In this document: positions 37,946-46,484 of the stretch, in pieces | How the letters are laid out: the number at the start of each line of letters is the position of its first letter | Position numbering within the stretch: the first letter of the stretch is position 1 | DNA from: Thiocapsa roseopersicina | GTDB taxonomy: Bacteria > Pseudomonadota > Gammaproteobacteria > Chromatiales > Chromatiaceae | Direction of reading: 5' to 3' | NCBI RefSeq assembly: GCF_900106925.1 | Contig: NZ_FNNZ01000006.1 | Location: 62,001-126,000 of the forward strand | DNA length: 64,000 nt | Notes under the pieces: model-generated | Told to the model about the DNA's origin: nothing | What the model saw: the letters and a program-made list of their open reading frames with translations, nothing else | Database searches by the model: none | Program-made: the position numbers and the translations under genes

Positions 37946-39052
37946 CTAAGCCGCGGCCTTCGGGGTGGCAAGGGTCGCGCGGCGCCACCGGCCACGCGAC
38001 AGGTCCAGCAGCGGCTGCTCCACCCAGCGGTGCGCCAGGAGGCCGATCCCGAGAGCAACGACGAGGATGCCGCCCGTCATGAGGGGGGTCGGCACCAGAC
38101 TCTGCGAGGCAAACGCCTTGAAGAGCACGAGCAAGACGAGGAAGTGCGAGAGATAGATGGAGTAGGAGGCGTTGCCGATCGCAACCAGCCATCGCGGCGT
38201 CATGGGGCCGCGGGCGCGCTCCAGCTCCACCGCCCCGTAGAGCATCACGGCGGCGGGCAGGCCGAACAAAAGAACGCGATTCCAGCTGTTGGCGTTCAGG
38301 GACACCCCGCCCAGGACAAACCACAGAAAGCCGCCGATCAGCAAGCACAGGCCCAGCAGCAGCACGGGCAAGGGCCGACGCAGAGGCGACCTCAGATAAA
38401 GCCAGGCAATGGCGGCGCCGAACAGGAACTCGAACGCGAGCGGGTGCATGGTCAGAAACAGCGCCTTGTGACAGAGCACATCGGGCGCCGAGTAACAAAA
38501 TTGCTGCCCGATCAGCATGTAGAGCGCCCAGAGCAGCAGCGCCGGTATTCGCCAGCGCTGCGGCAGTAGAATCACGGCGGCGAAGACGAGATAGAAATAG
38601 ATCTCGTACTTCAGCGTCCAGGACACCAGCACCAACGGTTCGGTCCAGGTCGGGATCAAGAAGAACGACTCGACCAGATGCGTGATCTTGCCGGGCGCCA
38701 GCCGCAGCCATGCGGGGGCGGTAAGATAGATGGCGAGGCTGATCAGAAACCAGACCCAATAGGTCGGATAGATCCGGGCCCAGCGATGATAGAGAAAGCG
38801 ACCCGCGGCGCGGGCCGTCGCCGGATAGGCGTGTCCGATCAGGACCATGATGAAGCCGCTGATCACGAAGAAGAGATCCACGCCCGCATGCCCGATGTCC
38901 GCCCAGACCGGGAGGACGGGATCCGGCCTGTAGATGCGCTCGGCATCGCGCAGGTGCATGAACATCACCAACAGAACAGCGACTGCACGCAGGCCCTGGA
39001 CATTGAGAACCTCCGCGGGCCGAGCTCGAACCGCCGGCTCGGCCGTGCTCAT
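37946..39052 (-). CDS. Acyltransferase family 3 membrane protein (OafA/YrhL type)
   Basis: A 368-residue integral membrane protein with about ten predicted helices. The family start LNVQGLRAVAVLLVMFMHL and the motif AGVDLFFVISGFIMVLIG are diagnostic of acyltransferase-3 enzymes, which O-acylate sugars of lipopolysaccharide or capsule. The C-terminal GNASYSIYLSHFLVLLVLF is also conserved. No SGNH domain is attached. It likely O-acetylates the glycan assembled by this locus. A palindromic repeat lies just upstream of its start (39113-39193). Confidence 0.92.
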   Translation of the reverse strand: MSTAEPAVRARPAEVLNVQGLRAVAVLLVMFMHLRDAERIYRPDPVLPVWADIGHAGVDLFFVISGFIMVLIGHAYPATARAAGRFLYHRWARIYPTYWVWFLISLAIYLTAPAWLRLAPGKITHLVESFFLIPTWTEPLVLVSWTLKYEIYFYLVFAAVILLPQRWRIPALLLWALYMLIGQQFCYSAPDVLCHKALFLTMHPLAFEFLFGAAIAWLYLRSPLRRPLPVLLLGLCLLIGGFLWFVLGGVSLNANSWNRVLLFGLPAAVMLYGAVELERARGPMTPRWLVAIGNASYSIYLSHFLVLLVLFKAFASQSLVPTPLMTGGILVVALGIGLLAHRWVEQPLLDLSRGRWRRATLATPKAAA

Positions 39053-39112
39053 GGGTCAGGCCACATCCGGCGAGGTTGGATCGCAGAATCGACAGAGCGT
39101 AAGAATAAGCGC

Positions 39113-39193
39113 CGTAGGGTGGACAAGCGCAGCGCAGTCCACCAACGCCGGAGCTGGGTTCGGTGGACTTCGCTCTCGCTCGTCCACCCTACG
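39113..39193. repeat. Palindromic element with GTAGGGTGGAC ends
   Basis: Arms at 39113-39143 and 39162-39193 are imperfect inverted copies with GTAGGGTGGAC at the outer ends and GGTGGACT-type inner parts. The element lies between the start of the acyltransferase gene and the end of the GT4 gene, both on the minus strand. It is similar in build, but not in sequence, to the element at 1997-2113. Confidence 0.8.
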
Positions 39194-39220
39194 GACGGCT
39201 GGCGGCTCGACATCGAAAGC

Positions 39221-40396
39221 TCAGGTCTCGCCGGCGGGCCGAGGCGGGCGACCTTGCAGCAAATCCCGGAAGGCGTTCTGATAGCCCTCGGCCATCCGTG
39301 CGAGCGAGAGCTCCTCGGCGCGCTCCAGTCCCAGTACACCGAGACACTCACGCCGCCCTGGATCGGCGAGCAGGCCCGCGATTCCGTCGGCCAGCGCGCC
39401 GGCGTCTCCGGGCGGCACCAAGACCCCGAATCGACCCGCACCGAGCACCTCGCGGGGCCCGGACGGACAGTCCGTCGCCAGCACCGACGTGCCGCACGCC
39501 ATGGCTTCGAGCATGGTGTAGCCGAATCCCTCGAACTGACAGGTGTGCACGTACAGATCCGCGCGCCGCATATAGGGAAAGACGTTCTCGCGGTGACCCA
39601 CGAAGGCGACCCGATCGGCCAGCCCCCAATCCTTGATCCGCTGCTCCAACGGCAGACGTTCCGGGCCGTCGCCGACGACCGCGAGTGTGCAGGGATGGGT
39701 CTGCTGCAAGCGCCGAAACGCCTCGATCAGCAGGTGCACATCCTTCTCGATCGACAGACGCGCGGCCACGCACAGCAGCGGCAGCTCCGTCGGCAGATGC
39801 TCCAGACCGACGACCGGCTCGGCCGCCGCGGCACGCACGGCCGCGCCGTCGATGCCGTTGGGGATCACCAGGGTGCGCGAGCGCGGCCCGAGAAAATGCC
39901 GGCAGGTGTCGTCCGCAGTACCCTGCGACGGCACCAAAACGCGATCGGCCGCGCGCGCGGCAAGACCGATCGCCACGCGCAGAAACGCCAGCCGCCGAAA
40001 GCCGTGCTCGTAACGGCGGATGTACTCGAAGATGGGACCGCGAAAGCTCGCGGCCGTGCGCGGGCGATGGCTGGAGCGACGCGCACCCAAGGCGATCAGA
40101 GCCCCGGAGTAATGCATCATGCCGAGCGCGATGTCCGGCCGCACCCGATCGATCAGCTCGGCACCGGCCCGAATGTCCAGACGCAGGCTGTCGGGCGTGC
40201 CGAACCAGCCGTGCCGGATCAAGGACGCGGTGTCGACGAAGTCGTCGTAGACATCCGGCATGAAGGCGCGCAAGGCCAGCGGCGCGGCGAGCGTGATATG
40301 GGTCACGACATCGCGGTCGAGATGGCTCAGAAGATTGCGCGTCGTGCGCTCGGCGCCGCCGAAGACGTTCGCCTGGTGGAGGATCAGCAATCGCAT
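39221..40396 (-). CDS. GT4-family glycosyltransferase
   Basis: A 391-residue GT-B enzyme. The N-terminus LLILHQANVFGGAERTTRNL has the GGAE acceptor-domain motif of GT4, and VIPNGIDGAAV, VAARLSIEKDVHLLIEAFR and the donor signature HTCQFEGFGYTMLEAMACG, with EX7E-type glutamates, follow in order. The ATG at 40396 gives a full-length protein. It probably adds one sugar to the glycan of this locus. Palindromic elements lie on both sides (39113-39193 and 40412-40507), so it may be a separately acquired or separately expressed gene. Confidence 0.9.
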   Translation of the reverse strand: MRLLILHQANVFGGAERTTRNLLSHLDRDVVTHITLAAPLALRAFMPDVYDDFVDTASLIRHGWFGTPDSLRLDIRAGAELIDRVRPDIALGMMHYSGALIALGARRSSHRPRTAASFRGPIFEYIRRYEHGFRRLAFLRVAIGLAARAADRVLVPSQGTADDTCRHFLGPRSRTLVIPNGIDGAAVRAAAAEPVVGLEHLPTELPLLCVAARLSIEKDVHLLIEAFRRLQQTHPCTLAVVGDGPERLPLEQRIKDWGLADRVAFVGHRENVFPYMRRADLYVHTCQFEGFGYTMLEAMACGTSVLATDCPSGPREVLGAGRFGVLVPPGDAGALADGIAGLLADPGRRECLGVLGLERAEELSLARMAEGYQNAFRDLLQGRPPRPAGET

Positions 40397-40411
40397 GCGA
40401 AGATCTCTCGG

Positions 40412-40507
40412 TGGGCCGGGCTTCAGCCCGACGACGGCGAGCGTCGGCCCGTCAAGGACAGGGACCGAGGCTCGCCGAAACGTGCGAGTCGGACTGAAGC
40501 CAACCCA
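40412..40507. repeat. Imperfect palindrome with GGGCTTCAGCCCGAC arms
   Basis: Arms at 40412-40432 and 40488-40507 are imperfect inverted copies centred on GGCTTCAG/CTGAAGCC, with smaller complementary GGCGAGC/GCTCGCC segments inside. It fills most of the gap between two minus-strand genes. Likely a third family of extragenic palindromes; an effect on transcript ends is possible. Confidence 0.7.
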
Positions 40508-40514
40508 CAGGGGC

Positions 40515-42341
40515 TCAGTAGGGTGTGAAACGCGCCTCTTGGCCGTCGCTGTAGTACTCGCGATACCAGGCGTCGTCGACCCAGACCCAGACCTCCGGGA
40601 TCGCGATCTCTTCTTCGGGCCGGGAGATGATCTCGCCTGTTTTGGCGCGAAACGGCGGAATCGATGCCCGCACGCGGGTCTTCACCTCGGCCCTTGCCCC
40701 GTCGACCTTGACCTCGTCGATCTTGAAATCCGCGTAGAGGATCCGACCCATGTTGGACTTGTAGGTCTGATCGGCATGGCGAGCCCGGAAGAATGGGTCC
40801 TGCATCGCATAGGTGGTGTCGAAATCCTTCTCGAGCATCGCCTTCCAGAAGGCTTGGATCCGTTCGCGCAGGGCCGCTTCCGAGCGTGGATCCGTGGCTG
40901 CGTCCGCCCCGGCAGCCTCGGGCGCCGGAGCCGACTTCTCGGCCGCTGCAAGCTCGCCCAGATCCTCGGCCGTAAAGCTCAGACGCACCAATGACTTGAA
41001 GGCCAGCTTGTCGCTCGTCGCCTGCTCGGCGATCAGCTCGAAACGGTCGCCGTGACGATAGAGCCCATTGCGCCGGGACGTCAGAGTCAGGTTCGTCTCG
41101 GGGCTGTGCGGCAGAGGCACGTTATTCAGTGCCCAGGTCGCGCCGTAGTCGGTCGAGAAGGCGGCATAGACACGCCCGCGGATCTCGCGCCAATCCTCCC
41201 ACACCAGCAGCACCTCGCCGGGCTTGGCGCCGAAGGCCAAGGAGGGGTAGCGGGCCTGGAACTCGCCGGCGAGTGCGGCCGGACGCAGAGACTCGGCCGC
41301 GCTCCAGGTGGTGCCGCGATCAAGCGAGCGGATCAGCTTGATGTCGTGTTTGCCCAAGACATCCTCGACGCGCTGCCGTGCGGTCGCCGCGATCAGGATA
41401 TGGCCCGCATCGTCCGCGATGACGTCCAGACTGGCCATATCGAATCCGCGCAAGTCATCGAATGCAAAGGCGGTCCAGGTCTTGCCTTCGTCGTCCGTGT
41501 AGGCGCCCTCGAGCAGGAACTCGGTCCGGGTCGGTCCATACTGGGAGAGCCAGACGGCAAACCAGCGGTTGCCGCTGCGGAAGGCCCGAAAGATCGGGGT
41601 GATGCCGGGTACTTCCGCGACCGAGAGGGTCTCGCCGAAGGCATCGGCACCGGCCGGGCGGAACCGCGCAGCGATCCGCTGCGGCGTCTCGTTGGCCAGC
41701 CAACTGAAGACCATGACCGCACCGCTCGGGTCGGTGGCCCACACCGGGTAGATGCCAGGCAAGACACGCTCGGTGGGCGACAGGGCCTCGCTTGGGGTCT
41801 CCGTCTCGGCGAGATCCATCGAGCGATAATAGAGGTTGTAGCGGTCGCTGCTGCCCTCGACGGGCGCCTCGCCATACCAGAGCGCATGCAGACGCCCCCC
41901 CGCCACGGCGGACTCGAAGCGCACGAGCGGCTGAGTGGTGCCGGCCAGCTCGACCGCGGGGCGCTGCGGCTGGTCGGCGCGCGCGACATAGAGCCCCTTC
42001 TCGGGCACCTTGTCGCGCCACAGCAGCGCGGCGCCTTGATCCAGCGCCGCCATAGCCAATCCCGAGGGCGCCTGGCCGCGTCCTTCGGGGACGATGAGCC
42101 GATGCTGTCCGTCGGGTTGACGCAGCCGCAGCAACCTGGAGGTGTCGTAATAGGCCAACCAGAGCTTCCCCTCGCCGTCCAGGCGCGCATCCCAATCACC
42201 CGACGTTGTCATCTCCGCCGTCGTCATCGGCTCGGGAGCGGTGACCGCCGCGCCGGCCGCCATGCTCGCCAAGACCGCAAGGGTGGTGGACAGCAGAGAC
42301 ATCGGCCACGTCCGTCGGCGCGCTCGGACCTCGATCGTCAT
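40515..42341 (-). CDS. Exported beta-propeller-like (sialidase/BNR-type) protein
   Basis: A 608-residue protein with an N-terminal signal peptide (basic start, then PMSLLSTTLAVLASMAAGAA). Residues about 40-440 look like a beta-propeller with Asp-box-like segments such as TDDEGKTWTAF, SLDRGTTWSAA and STDYGATWALN, typical of sialidase/BNR-repeat folds. A separate C-terminal domain (about 490-605, containing FWKAMLEKDFDTTYAMQDPF) resembles NTF2-like domains. Sialidase catalytic residues cannot be confirmed, so enzyme activity is not claimed. The ATG at 42341 has an AAGGAG seven bases upstream and is clearly the start. It probably acts in the periplasm or outside the cell. Confidence 0.72.
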   Translation of the reverse strand: MTIEVRARRRTWPMSLLSTTLAVLASMAAGAAVTAPEPMTTAEMTTSGDWDARLDGEGKLWLAYYDTSRLLRLRQPDGQHRLIVPEGRGQAPSGLAMAALDQGAALLWRDKVPEKGLYVARADQPQRPAVELAGTTQPLVRFESAVAGGRLHALWYGEAPVEGSSDRYNLYYRSMDLAETETPSEALSPTERVLPGIYPVWATDPSGAVMVFSWLANETPQRIAARFRPAGADAFGETLSVAEVPGITPIFRAFRSGNRWFAVWLSQYGPTRTEFLLEGAYTDDEGKTWTAFAFDDLRGFDMASLDVIADDAGHILIAATARQRVEDVLGKHDIKLIRSLDRGTTWSAAESLRPAALAGEFQARYPSLAFGAKPGEVLLVWEDWREIRGRVYAAFSTDYGATWALNNVPLPHSPETNLTLTSRRNGLYRHGDRFELIAEQATSDKLAFKSLVRLSFTAEDLGELAAAEKSAPAPEAAGADAATDPRSEAALRERIQAFWKAMLEKDFDTTYAMQDPFFRARHADQTYKSNMGRILYADFKIDEVKVDGARAEVKTRVRASIPPFRAKTGEIISRPEEEIAIPEVWVWVDDAWYREYYSDGQEARFTPY

Positions 42342-42452
42342 TAGGCACTCCTTACACAGCATTGAAATCATTCGGGGTTGGAATCAGTCAGGCAGGATCT
42401 CAAACCGGACATCGGCACACAAGTTACAGGACCGACATGTTACCGGAAAAAC

Positions 42453-42496
42453 AAAAGCCGCCCGAAGGCGGCTTTTGAACGCCCCCGAATGGGGGC
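42453..42496 (-). terminator. Rho-independent terminator for the exported protein gene
   Basis: A perfect 10-base stem (42453-42462 with 42467-42476, tetraloop) with a G/C-rich base reads, on the minus strand, into TTTTGTTTTT. It follows the stop of the gene ending at 42537 by about 60 bases. A second small hairpin with a 6-base stem lies at 42481-42496. Confidence 0.88.
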
Positions 42497-42536
42497 AAAT
42501 TCCGACACCGATCCGTGAGGACCGGCGCATGGAACT

Positions 42537-43583
42537 TTAGTCGACGTCAGACGGACGGATCGTGAAGGCGTTGTTGAAGACGCCGATCATGGGCTCGTCG
42601 TCGAAGACCTCGACCCCGTATTCCAGCTTGATCACGACAGCAGCCTCGTTGCAGGATTCGATGGAGGAGGAGCCGCAAGTCGAAGCAGTCGGCGAGCCGA
42701 CGTAGTTCCACAGGTTGCCCCAGCCGCCATCCGGCACTTCCTCAAGGGCGCCTGCGGTCAGGAGGTCTTCGGCATTGATACGACCGACGCATTGCACAGT
42801 CCGCGGAACCGTGCCGGAGACCTGCGACTCGTCGCGATCGAACAGAACGTAGCTGTTTCCGCCGGACAAATCGCCAAGCTTGATCGAAGCAACGCCGTCG
42901 CCGTCAGTCATGTCCGTGTCGACCGGCGTGACCATGAAGGCGGTCGTAATCTGGTCGAAGGGCATGATCGCGACTTGAGCCGGGCTTCTGGACGCCGCAA
43001 AGCCGTAGTCAAACTCAGGCGCGCCGGCAGTCACTTCACCAGGAGCGGAATAGGCCTCGTAGCCCCAAGTCGCGCCATTGGCGAACTCGAACACGAATGC
43101 CTCGCCGGTTACGGTCAACGTGCCGGATTCGGCATTGTCGACGAGCAAGTAACCACGCATGGGAGCGCGGTTCTGGCCCAGAGCATAGCTCTGGTTCGGA
43201 GCCATCCAGTCGTTGTAGAAGCTGGGATCGTTGAAGAGGACGCCCAGGGTGTCGGCACCGAAAACGCCGCCCAGGTCGATGGTCTGGATGTCGTTGTAGC
43301 TGGTCGAGCGGTAGACGTTGACCTCGTCGCACGCGCTCGTGTTGTCGGCCGCATCCTTGTAGAAGAGGCGGTAGTGCAGGTTGGTACCCTCGTCGTCGCC
43401 GTTCGGGAAGTAATTATTGTCCCCGGTGTTGATGACGCTGACGATGGTGGTAACCGTCGGGCTGACGACCACATGCGGGAAGAAGGCGCTGTCGGCATTG
43501 GCGGACTGCATCGGGGCCAGGGCGGCGACCGAAGCACCAAGGGCGATCGCGATCGCGGATGAGAGTTTTTGCTTGGCAAACAT
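42537..43583 (-). CDS. Exported acidic protein of unknown function
   Basis: A 348-residue protein with a clear signal peptide (MFAKQKLSSAIAIALGASVA then a likely cut after SANA). The mature part is strongly acidic, low in lysine and arginine, rich in Asn, Gly, Thr and Asp, and has several cysteines that could pair (for example SACDE, TVQCVG, TCGSSSIESCNE). I do not recognise a family; a surface or periplasmic structural protein is possible. The ATG at 43583 has AGGAGA ten bases upstream and is preferred over a GTG at 43607. It has its own strong promoter, a leader of about 150 bases and a strong terminator, suggesting abundant expression. Confidence 0.75.
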   Translation of the reverse strand: MFAKQKLSSAIAIALGASVAALAPMQSANADSAFFPHVVVSPTVTTIVSVINTGDNNYFPNGDDEGTNLHYRLFYKDAADNTSACDEVNVYRSTSYNDIQTIDLGGVFGADTLGVLFNDPSFYNDWMAPNQSYALGQNRAPMRGYLLVDNAESGTLTVTGEAFVFEFANGATWGYEAYSAPGEVTAGAPEFDYGFAASRSPAQVAIMPFDQITTAFMVTPVDTDMTDGDGVASIKLGDLSGGNSYVLFDRDESQVSGTVPRTVQCVGRINAEDLLTAGALEEVPDGGWGNLWNYVGSPTASTCGSSSIESCNEAAVVIKLEYGVEVFDDEPMIGVFNNAFTIRPSDVD

Positions 43584-43737
43584 TGCTGAGATTCTCCTGT
43601 TGTTCACACGTTGTCAAACGGCGTAACTGCTGTATTGCCTGTCGTCGAGGGACCACCCGCGGAAGTGTGACTTGGACCCGGCATCCTCGGCCTAAGAGCG
43701 GTACCGCGCCACGTCCGTTGCTTGCGGTTCGTGACTG

Positions 43738-43765
43738 AGTTTACACCACAGGTTGTTGTTGTCAA
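43738..43765 (-). promoter_or_regulatory. Sigma-70-like promoter for the exported protein
   Basis: On the minus strand a perfect TTGACA (43760-43765) is followed after 16 bases by TAAACT (43738-43743), matching four of six -10 positions. The start codon is at 43583, leaving a leader of about 150 bases. The rest of the 43584-44039 gap shows no gene. Confidence 0.6.
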
Positions 43766-44039
43766 CCCACAGACACGGAATTGTCTGCCCGCCCCGCAGT
43801 TATGCGGGTTCGGCGAGCCGATTCAGATCGATAGGAGGGATTGCAAAGCTGACAGGAAATGACCGATTGTCTCCGTTGCGCAACAATTGGACAAAACACG
43901 TCAATCTCGTCGTCCCCTACCCTGTCGCCGCCCGACCTCGCGATTCACTCTCGCCAAGGCGCCCGAGTTGCGCCTTTCGATGATAGCAGGTGTACAGCCC
44001 GAGTCCAACGACGCGGGCGGCGCGATGGCGGCAAGCGGC

Positions 44040-46484
44040 TCATCGGTGCCGGGGCAGCTCCGGGGGCGCGTCGTCTGCACCGGGAGCCACAGTCGCAACG
44101 CTCGCCGCGGCGCGCCGGTCGACCCACATCCCGCGCAGGGCCGCCTCCAGATCTCGGGCAAACCGCGGCGCATCCATCAGGGCCGAGGCTTCGAGCCGCG
44201 CGCGCAAGCCGGCGCGCAATGCCTTTAGGGAGTCGAGCGCAGCGGCATGGCGAGCCGCTTTATCCAGATAATCCGTCTCGTCTGAGGCAACCCAATCCTC
44301 CAGGCCCAAGGCGCGGAGCATTCCTTCCCCCTGCCGCGAGAGGAGACGATCGCCCGCCAGCGTCAAGACGGGCACGCCCATCCAGAGCGCTTCGATGCTG
44401 GTGGTGCCGCCCGTGTAAGGGAAGGGATCGAGTGCGATGTCGACGCGGGCATAGGCGCCGAGATACTCCGCGTAGGGGGATCCGCCTTCCAGGATGAGTC
44501 GCTCCGGATCGAGACCGGCATCGCGAAAGCGGCGGCGGATCGCCTCGCGCACCGGCTCGGACGCGAGTGCCGCGGTCTTGAGAAAGAGCCGCGAACCCGC
44601 GACCGCTTCGAGCACACGTGACCACAGATGCAGCACCCGATCGTCGAGCTTGCGCAGGTTGTTGAAGCAGCCGAAGGTGATCGGCCCGGAGCGGCCTGTC
44701 GGCAAATAGGCCGGCAGGGGCGCGACCTCCACATCCGCATCCGGCCGGGAGAAACACAGTCGGGTGCTGGGCAGGCGCCAGATCCGCTCGACGAACTCGC
44801 ACTCCTCCTGCGGCGGCACGTCCAACGGGCCGGCCAAGAGATAGTCGATGCGCGACAGACCCGTGGTCCCGAAATAACCGAGCCAAGTGACCTGTACGGG
44901 CGCAGGACGGCGCGCGAAGACCCCGAGACGGTTCTTGCCGGTGTGGCCCGAGAGGTCGACCAGGATATCGATGCGGTCGGCGCGGATGCGCGCACTCGCC
45001 TCCTCGTCGTTCAGACCGGGGATCGGCGTCCAGTGAGGGAAGGCCGTGCGGATGCGTTGCGTGAGGGCGTCGGCTTGACGGGTGGTGGGATAGGCGAACA
45101 GCTCGAGCCCGTCGGAACGGGCGAGCGCCTCGGCAACCGTGCAGAAAAAACGCCCGACCGGGTGAGTGCGCAGATCGCCGGACACGAAGCCGACGCGCAG
45201 ACGCCGAGCGGGATCGGGCGTGTCGGGCCAAGTGACCGGCCCGGGCAGATCCGTCTCGAGGAGCTCGCCGAAGCGCCGGGCGCGCGCGCAGATCCCGGCT
45301 TGGGTCTCCGAGCCCAGATAGTTCTTCAGGAAGATGAGACTGCCCTGGACCCCGAGATCGTCCGGTGCGCCGGCGAGGACCCGCTCGAAGTGCGCGACCG
45401 CCTCCGCGTGCTTGCCTTCGAGCAGACAGAGCTCGCCGAGCTCGCGCTGCGCCGCCGCGTGATCGGGCAGCGCGTCGAGCAGGCGCAGCAGCACCTTGCG
45501 GGCGAAGGCGAGACTGCCGATCCCCTTGGCCGCGCGCCCGAGATTGAGCACGAAGGACGGCTCGTCCGAACGCAGGCGCACGGCCTGGAAGGCGTACTGA
45601 TACGCCTCGATGTCGCGCTGTTGGGCGATGGCGGCATCGGCCGCGTTGTTCCAGGTCTCGGGCCGCAGGGGATCGAGCGCGAGGGCTTGCTCGAAGGCAT
45701 TTCTGACGCCCGCGAGGTCGTCGAGCCGGCCGAGCGCGATGCTCAGATGGTCCTGGATCTCCGAGCGACCGGGGAGCAGCCTGCCGGCCCGCCGCAGATC
45801 GCTCACCGCCGGATCGAGCCGGCCGATGGCCATCAGCGCGACGCCGCGCAGGTGCATGCCTTCACCCCAGTCCGGGTGCGCCTCGAGCAGGGCATCCAGA
45901 TCGGCGATCAGGGTGTGCCACTTGCCGTCGCGATGATTCGCCAAGGCCCGAGCGAAGGGGACGCGCAGTGCGGCATGGACCGGCGTCTCGGTCTGCAAGG
46001 TCAAGGACGGGTCAGGCGGCTCATGCTTCGGGTCGGGGAGGACAGGCGCGGGGAGACCCAAGGTCGCGGGATCCGCGCCGTCGCGGCAGCGTGTCAGGCG
46101 GTCTCGCCAAGCCGCCGTGTCGATCGGGATGTGCCGGGCCTCGACATCGGCCAGGAGCATCTCGGCGTCGTCGAGGCGCCCGGAGCGCAACAGCGCGTAA
46201 AGAAGCGCCTCGCCGGCGGGCACCGAATCCGGCCGGAGCATCATGGCCCGCCGCAGGAAGGGGATCGAGATCAGGCCCATGCCTTTGTCGATATTGGCGA
46301 CCCCGAGGCACAGAGCGGCAAATACGCGATTCGGACGTGCCCGCAGCGCCTCGGTGAAGTGCACGATGGCCTGATCGAGCTCGCCGCGACGGTGGGCGGC
46401 GATGCCGAGTGCCAGGGGATCCGGCGGGGGGCTCGGCGCGGGCGCGCCGTCGGCGGGCGTCCAAGTAAAGGAGTAATTGATCAT
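44040..46484 (-). CDS. TPR/GT41 (O-GlcNAc transferase-like) glycosyltransferase
   Basis: An 814-residue protein. Residues about 25-420 carry tetratricopeptide-like helices (for example RRGELDQAIVHFTEALRARP). The C-terminal part (about 440-800) is the GT41 catalytic region, with RVGFVSGDLRTHPVGRFF, the DLSGHTGKNRL motif, PVQVTWLGYFGTTGLSRIDY, TFGCFNNLRKLDDRVL and DPFPYTGGTTSIEALWMGVP. Such bacterial enzymes use a UDP-sugar to modify proteins or other acceptors. I chose the ATG at 46484, which overlaps the stop of the upstream GT41 gene (ATGA); the open frame continues upstream in noncoding sequence. It ends the exosortase H operon. Confidence 0.88.
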   Translation of the reverse strand: MINYSFTWTPADGAPAPSPPPDPLALGIAAHRRGELDQAIVHFTEALRARPNRVFAALCLGVANIDKGMGLISIPFLRRAMMLRPDSVPAGEALLYALLRSGRLDDAEMLLADVEARHIPIDTAAWRDRLTRCRDGADPATLGLPAPVLPDPKHEPPDPSLTLQTETPVHAALRVPFARALANHRDGKWHTLIADLDALLEAHPDWGEGMHLRGVALMAIGRLDPAVSDLRRAGRLLPGRSEIQDHLSIALGRLDDLAGVRNAFEQALALDPLRPETWNNAADAAIAQQRDIEAYQYAFQAVRLRSDEPSFVLNLGRAAKGIGSLAFARKVLLRLLDALPDHAAAQRELGELCLLEGKHAEAVAHFERVLAGAPDDLGVQGSLIFLKNYLGSETQAGICARARRFGELLETDLPGPVTWPDTPDPARRLRVGFVSGDLRTHPVGRFFCTVAEALARSDGLELFAYPTTRQADALTQRIRTAFPHWTPIPGLNDEEASARIRADRIDILVDLSGHTGKNRLGVFARRPAPVQVTWLGYFGTTGLSRIDYLLAGPLDVPPQEECEFVERIWRLPSTRLCFSRPDADVEVAPLPAYLPTGRSGPITFGCFNNLRKLDDRVLHLWSRVLEAVAGSRLFLKTAALASEPVREAIRRRFRDAGLDPERLILEGGSPYAEYLGAYARVDIALDPFPYTGGTTSIEALWMGVPVLTLAGDRLLSRQGEGMLRALGLEDWVASDETDYLDKAARHAAALDSLKALRAGLRARLEASALMDAPRFARDLEAALRGMWVDRRAAASVATVAPGADDAPPELPRHR

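Noticed and set aside
38678-40528. 616-residue open frame across the acyltransferase and GT4 genes
   Set aside because: It spans a palindromic element and two real genes on the other strand, so it cannot be a conserved protein.
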